This document shows, piece by piece, positions 10,647-19,500 of a stretch of 64,000 nucleotides of DNA. Position numbers and translations under genes: made by a program. This DNA comes from a virus. Position 1 is the stretch's first letter. Each line of letters opens with the position of its first letter. The notes below the pieces were generated by a model. The model was not told the DNA's origin. It made no database searches and saw nothing but the letters and a program-made list of their open reading frames with translations. The DNA lies in IMG/VR virus record IMGVR_UViG_3300042350_004528, positions 62,001 to 126,000 of that record. One strand, given 5' to 3'.

Positions 10647-13445
10647 TTATATTAATGGTTGTATTGGTGCAACATTACCATTTTGGTAGTTACCAAAACC
10701 CCTATTGTATGAATCCGTAATTGATTTAAGCCTAGAACCAATCAAATCTCTTGCACCATACATTTGATCCCAAGTAACAACTTTTCCATCGTCTGATTTT
10801 ATTGTAATAACTCCACTATGTTGAACTGCGTTTGTTGAGCCTCGACCACCAGAACCTGCGGCTCTTTCAGCGGCTGCTTGATCTATAAATTGAACCATAT
10901 CTCCTTTGTTAAATTTAGCGTATGTACCGTCTTTATAAATAACACCATCGTCAAATGCTCCAGCGTCATAAGCATCTATACCAGCGTTAGCGGCATCTAG
11001 CCCAATAGATATGGCGGTTCCAACACCTGGGAATGTTGATGCAACACCCGATCCTAAAGCAAGTGCGGCTTGTCCCCAATCACCTTCAGCGGCTTGGCTA
11101 ATAGCATCTATAATACCTATAGCTAAGCCAACACCTGGTATTCTTTTAGCTATTTGTTTACCAACTAACTTACCAGCTGTTTGCGCCCCTAATTTAGCGC
11201 CAATTTTTTTACCAGCAACGGGTATACCTTTTTTAAGTAAAGCTTCTCCAGTCTTTAAACCCGCTTTAGTTGTAAAATTACTAAATGATTTATCACCTTC
11301 CATTTTGCCAGCTAATTCAGATTGGGCGTTTTCGCCGTACATGCCTTTGAGAAAATCACTACTAGCTATTGCTTCTTGTTGCATTTTTAAACCAGCGTTT
11401 TTCATTTTATCACCCAAACCAAATGGTAATGAATCACCTATAATAGCAAGTAAAGCACCCATACCATTTTTTAATATTGGTGTTACAAATGTTATAATTT
11501 CACTGATAATTGGTATCGCAACTTCTTTAAACAACAATCCAAGTGTTTTACCAACCTTAGTCATAAAACTACCGTCACCTTTAAATATCTCTTCGACTTT
11601 TTCAAAGATTGATTTTGCTTTATCTAATAATATTTTAAAACCTTCAGCCAAACCATTTGATCCCATGATTTCTTCGGTAACAAATTTAGCTATTCTGGTT
11701 CCAGCACCCTCAACCATTTGTAAAAATGATTCAAAATCTGTACTACCAAATAATTTATTAAATACAGTTGAAAATCCTAACATAAATCTATCAACGATCA
11801 TTGATAATCTTTCAAGAAGATTTTTTCTTTGTATTGCGGCATCTTCATTTTTCTTTCTAGCATCAATTATTGCCTTTAATTGGTTTTTGTCCGTGATATT
11901 TTCAAGTAATTTTGTTGTACCATCAGACATTCTTATTTCGTATTTACCCTGTTGGTTTAATTGCATTAAACTTGCAATACCTAAACGATCCTCTTCTTCT
12001 AAACCCATTAAACTAAAACCAGCTTTACCGAGTGCGGTCATTTTATCCGCAATCTTAGCTTGTTCTAAAGCAGTATTTTTAAGTTCATTATAATCTTGAC
12101 CTAATGTTTCAGCAGCTATTTGGAGCATTTTTCTTTCAGCTGGTGGTATAATAAAATCTTTACCACTTTTGATTATAGCACCTTTTACTAAACCAGTAAC
12201 TCTTTCAGCTAATTTAGCTGGATCATTCATGGATTCAAATGCGAGTTGCATTGGATCACCAAAATTCTCAGCAAATTTTCCACCTAACACTTGCATTTTT
12301 GCGGATGCCTCAACAGCTTTTTCTAAATCAGAAAAAGAATCTGTAAACGATTCGGTTGATTTTACAATATCAAATCTAATTGCGGTAGCTTTTGCCGCTA
12401 ATTTTGTTAAATTATCTAAACCTCTACCAAAACCAATACCACTTAAACTTTCAACAAGACCTTTGTATGTTTTTAATACTTTTGTGGAGTTTAAATTCAT
12501 TTTAGCGGCCACATTTCTGGCTTTATCGGTTAAGTTAATTGTTCTTTCGAGTGATATACCAATATTATCAAAGCTAGATGCTAATTCAGCGGCACCTTGT
12601 ACGCCTAAATTTGTACCTAAACCTAATTCAATTAATTGTTCAACCTCACGTTCGTTGAATAATCTATTCTTACCAGTGGTTTCACTAAATGTTGACATTA
12701 ACATTGCAACATCTTTCATTGTTCCACCAAATTTCATGGCTGACAATGTAAGTGATGCAAAATTATTTAATAAACCCCTCGATTCTTCAGCCGTTAATCC
12801 AATATCAGCCGCTAAATTTCCAACTGTACTTTGTATTTCTAAAAATGTATTAAAGGCTTTTTTAAGCGGAGCTAAAACCATCTTAACAAGAATGCTACCA
12901 ACCTTTATTAAGGTTGATGCGACAGTTCCTAATATAGAAAATACCGAACCTAATACGCTACCAATACTAACCATAACGTCAGATATAGCAGCGCCGACAG
13001 ATCCCATTCTACCCAACAATGGTATAGTTCTTCTCATTTGTTGTTGTGTAACCTTATTCATTTGGTTATCCAACTTCATTTTGTCTCTTTGTTTCGTTAA
13101 AGCATCAGCAAATGCTGTGTCACCTTTTTTTCTAGCTTTTAATATTTTTAACTCTAGTTTTTCAATTAAAGCATCATTTTCTTTAATTTTTTTACTAAAC
13201 TCTAAATTTTGTTTTTGTTGTTCTCTGATTTTTTTACCAACACTAGCAACTCTCTTTAATACATTTAACCCTTTGACATCGGATTTTAACATATCTTTTC
13301 TTGCTTTACCAACGTTCATTTCTGCGGTGTATACATCATTAAGTATATCACGCATTTGTTCAGCATTAACGACACCAGCAGCTAGTGCTCGTTCAAGAAC
13401 ACCGCCAGCTTCAGTAAATTGCCTAAAAAGATCTCCTTGAGCCAT
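10647..13445 (-). CDS. Tail tape measure protein
   Basis: This 932-residue protein has the composition of a tape measure: an alpha-helical, coiled-coil N-terminus (residues 80-140, rich in Lys, Glu, Gln), a hydrophobic Gly/Ala/Val/Leu region around residues 145-200 that could span a membrane, long helical stretches, and a second hydrophobic Gly/Ala-rich region near residues 770-850 (KLGAQTAGKLVGKQIAKR, GVGLAIGIIDAI). Tape measures fill the tail tube, set its length and leave with the DNA on injection. It is shorter than many myovirus tape measures but similar to T4 gp29 in scale. It is transcribed just before the giant baseplate gene. Two long antisense frames opposite it are composition shadows. 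Confidence 0.8.
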   Translation of the reverse strand: MAQGDLFRQFTEAGGVLERALAAGVVNAEQMRDILNDVYTAEMNVGKARKDMLKSDVKGLNVLKRVASVGKKIREQQKQNLEFSKKIKENDALIEKLELKILKARKKGDTAFADALTKQRDKMKLDNQMNKVTQQQMRRTIPLLGRMGSVGAAISDVMVSIGSVLGSVFSILGTVASTLIKVGSILVKMVLAPLKKAFNTFLEIQSTVGNLAADIGLTAEESRGLLNNFASLTLSAMKFGGTMKDVAMLMSTFSETTGKNRLFNEREVEQLIELGLGTNLGVQGAAELASSFDNIGISLERTINLTDKARNVAAKMNLNSTKVLKTYKGLVESLSGIGFGRGLDNLTKLAAKATAIRFDIVKSTESFTDSFSDLEKAVEASAKMQVLGGKFAENFGDPMQLAFESMNDPAKLAERVTGLVKGAIIKSGKDFIIPPAERKMLQIAAETLGQDYNELKNTALEQAKIADKMTALGKAGFSLMGLEEEDRLGIASLMQLNQQGKYEIRMSDGTTKLLENITDKNQLKAIIDARKKNEDAAIQRKNLLERLSMIVDRFMLGFSTVFNKLFGSTDFESFLQMVEGAGTRIAKFVTEEIMGSNGLAEGFKILLDKAKSIFEKVEEIFKGDGSFMTKVGKTLGLLFKEVAIPIISEIITFVTPILKNGMGALLAIIGDSLPFGLGDKMKNAGLKMQQEAIASSDFLKGMYGENAQSELAGKMEGDKSFSNFTTKAGLKTGEALLKKGIPVAGKKIGAKLGAQTAGKLVGKQIAKRIPGVGLAIGIIDAISQAAEGDWGQAALALGSGVASTFPGVGTAISIGLDAANAGIDAYDAGAFDDGVIYKDGTYAKFNKGDMVQFIDQAAAERAAGSGGRGSTNAVQHSGVITIKSDDGKVVTWDQMYGARDLIGSRLKSITDSYNRGFGNYQNGNVAPIQPLI

Positions 13446-13453
13446 TCGTTAAA

Positions 13454-14125
13454 TTAAAAATCTATTGTAATTATTTTTCCACCACTACCTAATAAAGCGT
13501 TGTTAATATTATAAGATGATTTATTATTATTTAAATCATTATAAAAACTTCTAAAATCATTTTGATTAAAAGCTCTATTTTTAATTACCATACCAACTAA
13601 ATCAGTTAACTTATCATCATTAAATATGATTGATATTGATTTACCTTTTAAAAGTACTAAAGTATCACCTTCTAAATTTGTCGATGATATTAAATAACTG
13701 AATTTTGAATTAAAAGTATTTTGGTCTAAATCAGCCGCTGGTAAAACCCTGTGAGTTTTCATTAAGGCGTAAATTTTATAAATATCTCTATGGTGTTTTG
13801 TTGGTAAATCAACTGTTCTACCATCAATATCAACTCTAGTTGCACCACTACCTCTTAACAATTGATCAGCTGCGTATTGAATCTCTCTTGTATTTTGGTC
13901 TGTCTTGGACATTATATTTAATAGTTTTTGATCTCTATCACTTAACCCAAGTCCTCTTTTAACTTTGTTCATTAATTGATTTATGATACCCCTATCATTT
14001 GGTTTAAACACTTGTTTAATATCTTGTTGACTACCTTTAAGAACTTCATTAATGTTTTCATCATTTGTTGTGAAATCATTATTTTCGATCATACGTATTC
14101 TTTCTTTTATTTTTTCGATAGACAT
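13454..14125 (-). CDS. Unknown tail-operon protein (223 aa)
   Basis: I do not recognise this protein. It is hydrophilic, without signal peptide or membrane segment. The N-terminal 50 residues are acidic and probably helical; the middle contains LSDRDQKLLNIM and VDIDGRTVDLPTKHHRDIYK; the C-terminus ends in a Gly/Ser turn and KIITIDF. It is the first gene of the transcript that continues into tape measure and baseplate genes: a TATTTATA late promoter lies 16 nt before its ATG, and a terminator of the previous operon lies just upstream. By position it could be a tail assembly factor or small baseplate protein (inference). Confidence 0.65.
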   Translation of the reverse strand: MSIEKIKERIRMIENNDFTTNDENINEVLKGSQQDIKQVFKPNDRGIINQLMNKVKRGLGLSDRDQKLLNIMSKTDQNTREIQYAADQLLRGSGATRVDIDGRTVDLPTKHHRDIYKIYALMKTHRVLPAADLDQNTFNSKFSYLISSTNLEGDTLVLLKGKSISIIFNDDKLTDLVGMVIKNRAFNQNDFRSFYNDLNNNKSSYNINNALLGSGGKIITIDF

Positions 14126-14141
14126 GATTTTTTACTTTTTA

Positions 14142-14149
14142 TATAAATA
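14142..14149 (-). promoter_or_regulatory. Late promoter TATTTATA before the tape-measure operon
   Basis: On the minus strand the sequence reads AACTATTTATATAAAAAG, with TATTTATA ending 16 nt before the ATG at 14125. The same octamer precedes other late genes in this window on both strands. It sits just downstream of a terminator, so it restarts transcription for the 14125 to left-edge operon. Confidence 0.6.
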
Positions 14150-14159
14150 GTTTTAAATT

Positions 14160-14185
14160 AAAAAACCCACAAGAAATTGTGGGTT
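14160..14185 (-). terminator. Intrinsic terminator after the gp26-like operon
   Basis: A perfect 8-bp stem (AACCCACA at 14164-14171 with TGTGGGTT at 14178-14185, loop of 6) is followed on the minus strand by a T-run given by the A-tract at 14160-14165. It lies 4 nt after the stop of the overlapping C-terminal frame at 14190. Confidence 0.8.
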
Positions 14186-14189
14186 CTAT

Positions 14190-14459
14190 TTATTTTCTTT
14201 TAGAATTAGCTTTGGCAACTTCTCTTTCTCTATGTTCCTTAACTTTTTTATTCTCTTCCATTAGTATATCAATAAAAGCCCTTCTCTCATAAACTGGCAT
14301 ATGTAATATATCAGCGTAGCTAAAATTACCGTGTTTTATGAGAATGTAGAACTCATAGAGTATATCTTTCTTATAAGTCGAGGTAAGGCCAAAGAAATTT
14401 TGAGGTAATCGGAAGTTCACCAAAAAAAAATTCACCACTTGGCGCTTGGATTGATACAT
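14190..14459 (-). CDS. Second frame overlapping the gp26-like gene (probable frameshift extension or gp51-like protein)
   Basis: This frame overlaps the 3' end of the gp26-like gene by 89 nt in the +1 frame. Its convincing part is the C-terminal 65 residues (NFFGLTSTYKKDILYEFYIL, then YADILHMPVYERRAFIDIL and a charged tail), typical of the second product of tail assembly chaperone pairs. The ATG at 14459 has no visible ribosome binding site, and a run of nine T lies inside the overlap (14422-14430). I therefore infer that it is made as a fusion with the upstream protein by slippage at the T-run, as in lambda G/GT or P2 E/E', although independent initiation is possible. It is not a random shadow, because it continues 180 nt beyond the upstream stop up to a terminator. 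Confidence 0.6.
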   Translation of the reverse strand: MYQSKRQVVNFFLVNFRLPQNFFGLTSTYKKDILYEFYILIKHGNFSYADILHMPVYERRAFIDILMEENKKVKEHREREVAKANSKRK

Positions 14460-15126
14460 TAAGATCTAAACCTGGTTCATTATCATTAATGTACTTTCTA
14501 AGAGCCCCAGAATCACCAACTGGCATCTGATCAATAAATGATTGAATTTGTCCTCTATCTCTTATACCATCAATTTCTGTAACTTGAGCTGTTAATCTCA
14601 TGGTTAATAATTGAGAAATAGCATTTTGACCAAGCTTCTTTCTTCTAGCTTCATCTTCTTTAACCAGTTTTTCATCTTCATCGGCTGTTAAATATTTAAA
14701 TTTAACTTTCTTTTTACTTCTTGGTAAGAAAAAATCACATTCACCATTTTCATCTGGATTAATAGAAATTTCTTTAGCCTGGAATTGACTGATATCAATT
14801 TCGGTTTCAAATCTTTCCCCAGTCTTAGGGTCAGATAACTCAACTGGATACATTTCACCATAACCAGTAGCTCTTAAAAAGAAGAGAATTGCGTTTTTAT
14901 CACCAGAAAGCATTTGACCAGCTTTTAAATCTTGGTCGATTACTTTTTTGTCTAACAAAACGTCAATAACTTTACCACTCTGTAAAAGGTTTGGTGATGT
15001 CAAGATGTTTTCATCAGCAGCTGTTAAGTAAGCCACTTTAACAGTTGATTTTTTATTTTTGTAAAATTTACCTTGCGAAGGCAAAGAAATCACGTCATGC
15101 GCTGGTTCCATAAATGAATTATCCAT
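14371..15126 (-). CDS. T4 gp26-like baseplate hub protein / tail assembly chaperone
   Basis: The 251-residue protein begins with the hallmark of the T4 gp26/baseplate family: VISLPSQGKFYKN near residues 12-24, then VAYLTAADENIL, matching the family's LPS-G-xxY and LT-x-DE motifs. The middle carries KFKYLTADEDEKLVKEDE, a helical segment usual in this family. In T4 gp26 takes part in hub assembly. The gene starts at the ATG at 15126 and ends in a T9 run region overlapping a second frame, suggesting a two-product chaperone locus. It heads a short operon ended by the terminator at 14160-14185. Upstream, CTATTTAAGAA (15162-15172) is only a poor match to the late promoter octamer. Confidence 0.65.
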   Translation of the reverse strand: MDNSFMEPAHDVISLPSQGKFYKNKKSTVKVAYLTAADENILTSPNLLQSGKVIDVLLDKKVIDQDLKAGQMLSGDKNAILFFLRATGYGEMYPVELSDPKTGERFETEIDISQFQAKEISINPDENGECDFFLPRSKKKVKFKYLTADEDEKLVKEDEARRKKLGQNAISQLLTMRLTAQVTEIDGIRDRGQIQSFIDQMPVGDSGALRKYINDNEPGLDLNVSIQAPSGEFFFGELPITSKFLWPYLDL

Positions 15127-15195
15127 ATAATAATTTTTTTTGTTCTTTAATTATAATCTATTCTTAAATAGTGTAAACTATCTTTTTTTTATTTT

Positions 15196-15223
15196 TTACC
15201 GTTTACTTGAGATTTCACGGTAA
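15196..15223. repeat. 7-bp inverted repeat in a divergent intergenic region
   Basis: TTACCGT (15196-15202) is repeated inverted as ACGGTAA (15217-15223), 14 nt apart, between the divergent gp26-like gene and the Vsr-like gene. It could be an operator or a weak hairpin in the leader of the 15246 gene; the sequence alone does not decide. Confidence 0.4.
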
Positions 15224-15245
15224 TTATAGTTAATAATAGAACAAT

Positions 15246-15647
15246 ATGGCTAAAAAGAAAAGTAAAATCGGTAAAATGTTTAAAAAAATGAATGGTACAT
15301 CAAGTCTTGAGACAACCTTTGGTGAATTACTAACTTCGATGGGTGTGTCATTTGAACCACATTTTATCTTTAAAAATAGGGAATATGATTTTTTATTAAC
15401 TGATTACAATATATTGGTTGAAACCCATGGATGTTTTTTTCATTGCTGTAAAACGCACAACCCAGAACCAAAATACGCTTTCCAAAGAAAAAATTTAAAA
15501 AACGATCAACATAAAGTTAAGATTGTTAAGTTTGATAAGACTTACACTTTATTGGTGATTTGGGAACATGAAATGAAAGAAACTAAAAACGTTAAAAAAA
15601 AGATAAACGAATTTATCAACAAATACGGTAATCTATTGAATGGATAA
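15246..15647 (+). CDS. Vsr-type endonuclease
   Basis: This 133-residue protein matches the very-short-patch repair endonuclease fold along its length. E22 sits in LETTFGELLTSMG (Vsr E25 region), D48 in REYDFLL (Vsr D51), and ETHGCFFHCC (59-68) corresponds to the Vsr segment with T63, H64 and H69. LLVIWEHE (102-109) matches the Vsr WEC segment. In bacteria Vsr nicks next to T:G mismatches; phage Vsr-like nucleases of the EDxHD type act as homing endonucleases. It is the only plus-strand gene between minus-strand tail operons and has no partner cytosine methylase here, so a free-standing homing or genome-editing nuclease is a plausible reading. The catalytic residues look intact. The basic N-terminus (MAKKKSKIGK) may bind DNA. 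Confidence 0.8.
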   Translation: MAKKKSKIGKMFKKMNGTSSLETTFGELLTSMGVSFEPHFIFKNREYDFLLTDYNILVETHGCFFHCCKTHNPEPKYAFQRKNLKNDQHKVKIVKFDKTYTLLVIWEHEMKETKNVKKKINEFINKYGNLLNG

Positions 15648-15689
15648 AAAAAAGACCCGATTGCTGATCTTACGGTAAGCAAATCGGGT
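15646..15689 (-). terminator. Intrinsic terminator after the tail tube gene
   Basis: ACCCGATT (15655-15662) pairs with AATCGGGT (15682-15689), with extra pairs inside (GCT with AGC, CTTAC with GTAAG). Read on the minus strand the hairpin is followed by eight T (A-tract at 15646-15653). It serves the tail tube gene ending at 15714 and directly abuts the stop of the convergent Vsr-like gene. Confidence 0.8.
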
Positions 15690-15713
15690 ACTGTTATTAT
15701 CTTTATTACAAAA

Positions 15714-16202
15714 TTAGTATACCAAGATACATCTATCTGGTCTAAGAGTAGCTGTGATTTCAGCAATATCTTCTGCACTGTAATCCAATGAACCAAAGTC
15801 AACGTTGGTCAAGAATGTTCCCTGAAGGATCCATTTTTCAACAACAACACCAGTTGGGTCTAACATCTCAAGTTCGATGTCTTTCTTATAACCAGCTGCG
15901 TAACCCATACGACCTGTAACAGATTCGGCATGTAGACGAACCCACTCCATTAACGCTTGAGCGGCTGATGGCCCAATAGGGTCTTTAAATGTAACGTCAA
16001 TAGATTCCCAGTTAAATCTACCAGCTACATAAGTTGATGTATTCAAAAACGGGATTTCAACCTCACCAATGGTGATCTTAGGTCTTGACGTTGAAATTAC
16101 AAACCATTCGTTAATACCCAATGAACTTGGAAATCTTAGGATAAACCTGTTTTGTTTCTTCGGTTCGTAAGGTACAGGCATTTTCATTAATAAGTTCGCC
16201 AT
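15714..16202 (-). CDS. gp19: Tail tube protein, T4 gp19-like
   Basis: The 162-residue product has the length and pattern of T4 gp19, the subunit that stacks in hexameric rings to form the inner tail tube: NRFILRFPS at residues 18-26, KITIGEVEIPFLNTSTYVAG, the WESIDVTFKDP strand and a C-terminal YSAEDIAEITATLRPDRC. It is a single-gene transcript between two terminators, with late promoter TATTTATA 35 nt before its ATG, as expected for a protein needed in large amounts. It neighbours the sheath gene, as gp18 and gp19 do in T4, but the order is reversed by separate promoters rather than one operon. Confidence 0.88.
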   Translation of the reverse strand: MANLLMKMPVPYEPKKQNRFILRFPSSLGINEWFVISTSRPKITIGEVEIPFLNTSTYVAGRFNWESIDVTFKDPIGPSAAQALMEWVRLHAESVTGRMGYAAGYKKDIELEMLDPTGVVVEKWILQGTFLTNVDFGSLDYSAEDIAEITATLRPDRCILVY

Positions 16203-16237
16203 AATTTTCTATTTTTTTTAATTGATTATTTCTTTTA

Positions 16238-16245
16238 TATAAATA
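16238..16245 (-). promoter_or_regulatory. Late promoter TATTTATA before the tail tube gene
   Basis: The minus strand reads CCAGATATTTATATAAAAG. The octamer ends 35 nt before the ATG at 16202 and shares the AGATATTTAT core with the copies before the sheath gene and the 32888 gene. Confidence 0.6.
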
Positions 16246-16357
16246 TCTGGTAAAATCGCTTTGTTCAGATACTTTTTTATTTTACAATAAATAGTTGAAA
16301 AAAAAATTTTTGTAAACACTTGACTTTATCATTTTTTTTCCTTACTATTGAATAGGG

Positions 16358-16373
16358 CCTTTTATATAAAAGG
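16358..16373. repeat. 16-bp perfect palindrome with degenerate copies
   Basis: CCTTTTATATAAAAGG is its own reverse complement. Related sequences follow within 130 nt: CTCTTATATAAAAGG at 16453-16467 and GATATAAGGTACT near 16473. Each has a GGTACT or GGAACTT flank. A dimeric regulator site is possible; function unknown. Confidence 0.5.
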
Positions 16374-16511
16374 TACTTTTAATACATACTATATACATAA
16401 ATAGTTAACAATATTAATAAATAATAGATAAATAATAAAATGTATAATGGTACTCTTATATAAAAGGAACTTATGATATAAGGTACTGCGCAATTTTTAA
16501 AATTGGTACAT

Positions 16512-16539
16512 AAAAAAAGGGCTCGAGTAGAGCCCTTTT
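16512..16539 (-). terminator. Intrinsic terminator after the tail sheath gene
   Basis: A perfect 10-bp stem, AAAAGGGCTC (16515-16524) with GAGCCCTTTT (16530-16539), loop GAGTA. On the minus strand it is followed by seven T (A-tract from 16512). It lies 18 nt after the sheath stop codon. Confidence 0.85.
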
Positions 16540-16557
16540 AAATTTATTCTATTTTTA

Positions 16558-19500
16558 TTAGATATTATCGAATGATACGCTTGTTGGTGTAACCACGAAT
16601 TCCAATTCAATGAATTCCAATGTTGGTGTTGGTTTAAGGAAGATTTTACCTCTAAGTGTATTTCTATCATTATCCTCAACTTCATTCACCAATGAAACTC
16701 TAAAGTCGGTTAAACCTCTTTCTTTTCTGATGTTATCCAATATTGGGTTAACAAGTGATAAGAATTGACTTCTAACCTGCGCATCATTTGGATCAAACAA
16801 TAATCTGTTTGCTACTGCTACAATTAATTTTCTTGCTTGTAACAATAATCTTCTGATGTTTAATCTGTTCAATGCACTATCTCTCAATTGAAGGTTTCTG
16901 TTACCCCAAATTACATTTCCTACGTCAGAGAATGTAGCGATAGGGTTAATTCTACCTGGGTAAAGAATGTCCCTGCTTTCTTGATCCAATGCGATACGAG
17001 CTCTGATACAGTTAACGATACCTCTATTGTAACCTGCGGTTGCAAACCAAGGATGTGCTACGTTATCAGTAAAGGCTAAGTTTCTTACAACCTCAGCTGT
17101 TGGTGGGATGTAAAGGTTAGCATTATTCTCGGTATCTGAAATTTGAATCCAAGGATAGTATACAGCGGTATAGTTAGAATCGATTTCTGTTGTTTCCAAT
17201 TCATCGATGATATCATTAGGGAATAACCAATCTTCTGTGTTAGCAGCGTTGTTATTACCAATTAACTTGATATCAGGTAAAGTTGGTAAGTAAATTGAAT
17301 CTAATCTTTTTTCTTCAACTATTTCAATGGTGTCTCTAACCAACTCTGTGTTGTTAAGTATATCGATACCAGGTGTAGCTAAGATGTTGATTACTGTTTG
17401 TTCTGGATTTTCAAAAGTTTTAACACCATACAAGTATGAGTAGTAATCTGAAGTACCAAACAAGTCACCATATTCAACACTTGTGAATGTATCAAATCCA
17501 GCGGCTACGAAACCATTTCTACCGATTTTATAATCATCACCATTAGTTCTTTGTTCTCTGTAAATATCCCAACCATCAAATCCTCCAGACAATAAAGCTG
17601 TGAATTTTCTTGTTTTAATGTCGTGATATGGGTGAGTTAACGTTGAAGCAATGACAACTGGATCAACAAAAGTACCAACACCAGCTGCAAATACATTATT
17701 TCCATTTGTATCTACAATTGTACCAGCGTTAATATCCAAGTGGAAACCTTTTGTTTTAGTTGTCCAATCTAAACCATCATTGTAAGCATTATCACCAGTT
17801 AAAGAAACTTTACCTTTAAATTGTAATAAGTCAGCATCAAAACCGTACTCAAGGTCGGTAAAACCTAAGTAAATCTTTCTAACTTTATCACCAAGAGAAA
17901 ATATCGGTGTAGAGAATGGTGGGTTTACGATTAATTCACCTGGAGCGTAGTATTTTGTTTTGTAAGATAATTCAGGTACACCGCAGAAATCAGCTTCAGT
18001 TGAACCTGTTCCAAATGTTCTAAACTCATATCCTTCAAAACCTGAAGCAACCGCATCAATTGGGGCGTTTTCAGCCATTTCAACAACCACATAAGAACTT
18101 CTTAATGGGTATTTGTTGTCAATGGTACCAATTCTTCTACCAATGTAATTGTCTTGCGACTCGTCCATAGATACAGATAAAAATCTTTCAAGGAAGAATG
18201 GGTTCTTATCACTATCAGCAAATGCTCTAATGTAAACGTCAAAAGTTTTTCTGTCTAAATCAACGTTACCGATTGAAACTTTAATATCCGTGTTAGCGTT
18301 ACTACCATCAGATATAGATATAAATCTAAATAATCTTTGTGGTAAACCACCTCTTAACTCAGATACGAAAAATGGTGTTGCGGGTGATTGAAATTGGAAT
18401 TTTAAATGATCCCAAGTATTAATTGGTATCAAATCAAAGTGCAAACCTTTAATTTCATTAAAGTTCCAACCTTTCTTTATAACAGAATCGTAAACTTCTT
18501 CAACAAATAAGAAAGCATCTTTATCAAACGCCTGTGTACCTAAAACATTTTTAATATAGTTTTTCTTGGTTTTATCAAGCGAAACGGTATAAGAGAAATT
18601 TGTACCACCAGTAGTTGTACCAGTAATTTCAAAAGTCGCATACGGGTTAGTTAAAGCAGCATCAAATTGGTCATAAGCTACTGTTGTTGAATCAACATTG
18701 TAACCCAATACGTTCGAAATATATTGACCCCTACTTCTTAATGTTGCAACAGTCTTTTTATGGTATTTTTGATTTGGTGAACAAACGTAATCGTAAACAA
18801 CTAATTTAATCTTACCAGAATAAATTGTCGCTGTGGTACCAGTGATATCGTAGGCAAACAATGCAAAAGAGGTTCCTTCGTATTGATCAGATGTTTCATT
18901 AAAGGTAAATTCTTTTATCAAGATATCATCTGTTCTGTCAGCAACTGGAATACCAATAGCCAATTCATACGCATCTAAGAAAGCGGGTGTTGCTGGGCCA
19001 GTGCCAGTTAATACCTGAGCATTTCTATCTGTAACAAGTGCTGTTTGTTCAGAGCTGTCCAAAATACCCCAATAAGATACATTGTTTTTATACCAATCTT
19101 TTAGAGTGTAGTTTGTTACATTGAAGAAGTTATAATAAGCCGTATCGAATTTAGTTGTATCAACACCAGTTAATGTTGATATATGATCAATAACCTCTGT
19201 TGAGGTACCAGATAATACAAAAGTACCAGGTTGACCAACAGGTACATCGATATCAACCGTAAAGTCAAATACATAAGTTGTATCTGTATACGCTAATGTG
19301 TTTTTATTACATGTTCCTAAAGTCCTAATTGCATAACCCATACCAGCATCATAGCCAGAAAGACCCAATACACGGGTTACAAATAACTGATTTGATTGAC
19401 TTAAGTACGATTTTGCAATGTACGGTAATTCATATTTTACGATTTGAGTGTTTCTAAATCTTTCTGGGCTAGTACCACCAAAACTAACTTTAAATTCATC

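Larger units (their letters stand above)
16203..16557. other. 355-nt AT-rich intergenic region with promoters, palindromes and a terminator
   Basis: No gene was seen here. The part next to the tail tube gene holds TATTTATA (16238-16245, minus) and weaker copies TATTTATT (16286-16293) and TATTTATG (16396-16403). A perfect 16-bp palindrome, CCTTTTATATAAAAGG, lies at 16358-16373, with imperfect copies around 16449-16470 and 16472-16485, each linked to GGTACT or GGAACTT. The sheath terminator occupies 16512-16539. The palindromic copies are not explained by the promoters or terminator. Confidence 0.6.

Noticed and set aside
11011-13440. Two long plus-strand frames (360 and 423 codons) opposite the tape measure gene
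   Set aside because: They mirror the low-complexity Ala/Lys/Leu-rich coding strand; products are Pro/Ser/Ile/Leu-rich without domain pattern, and the minus-strand gene has clear tape measure features.
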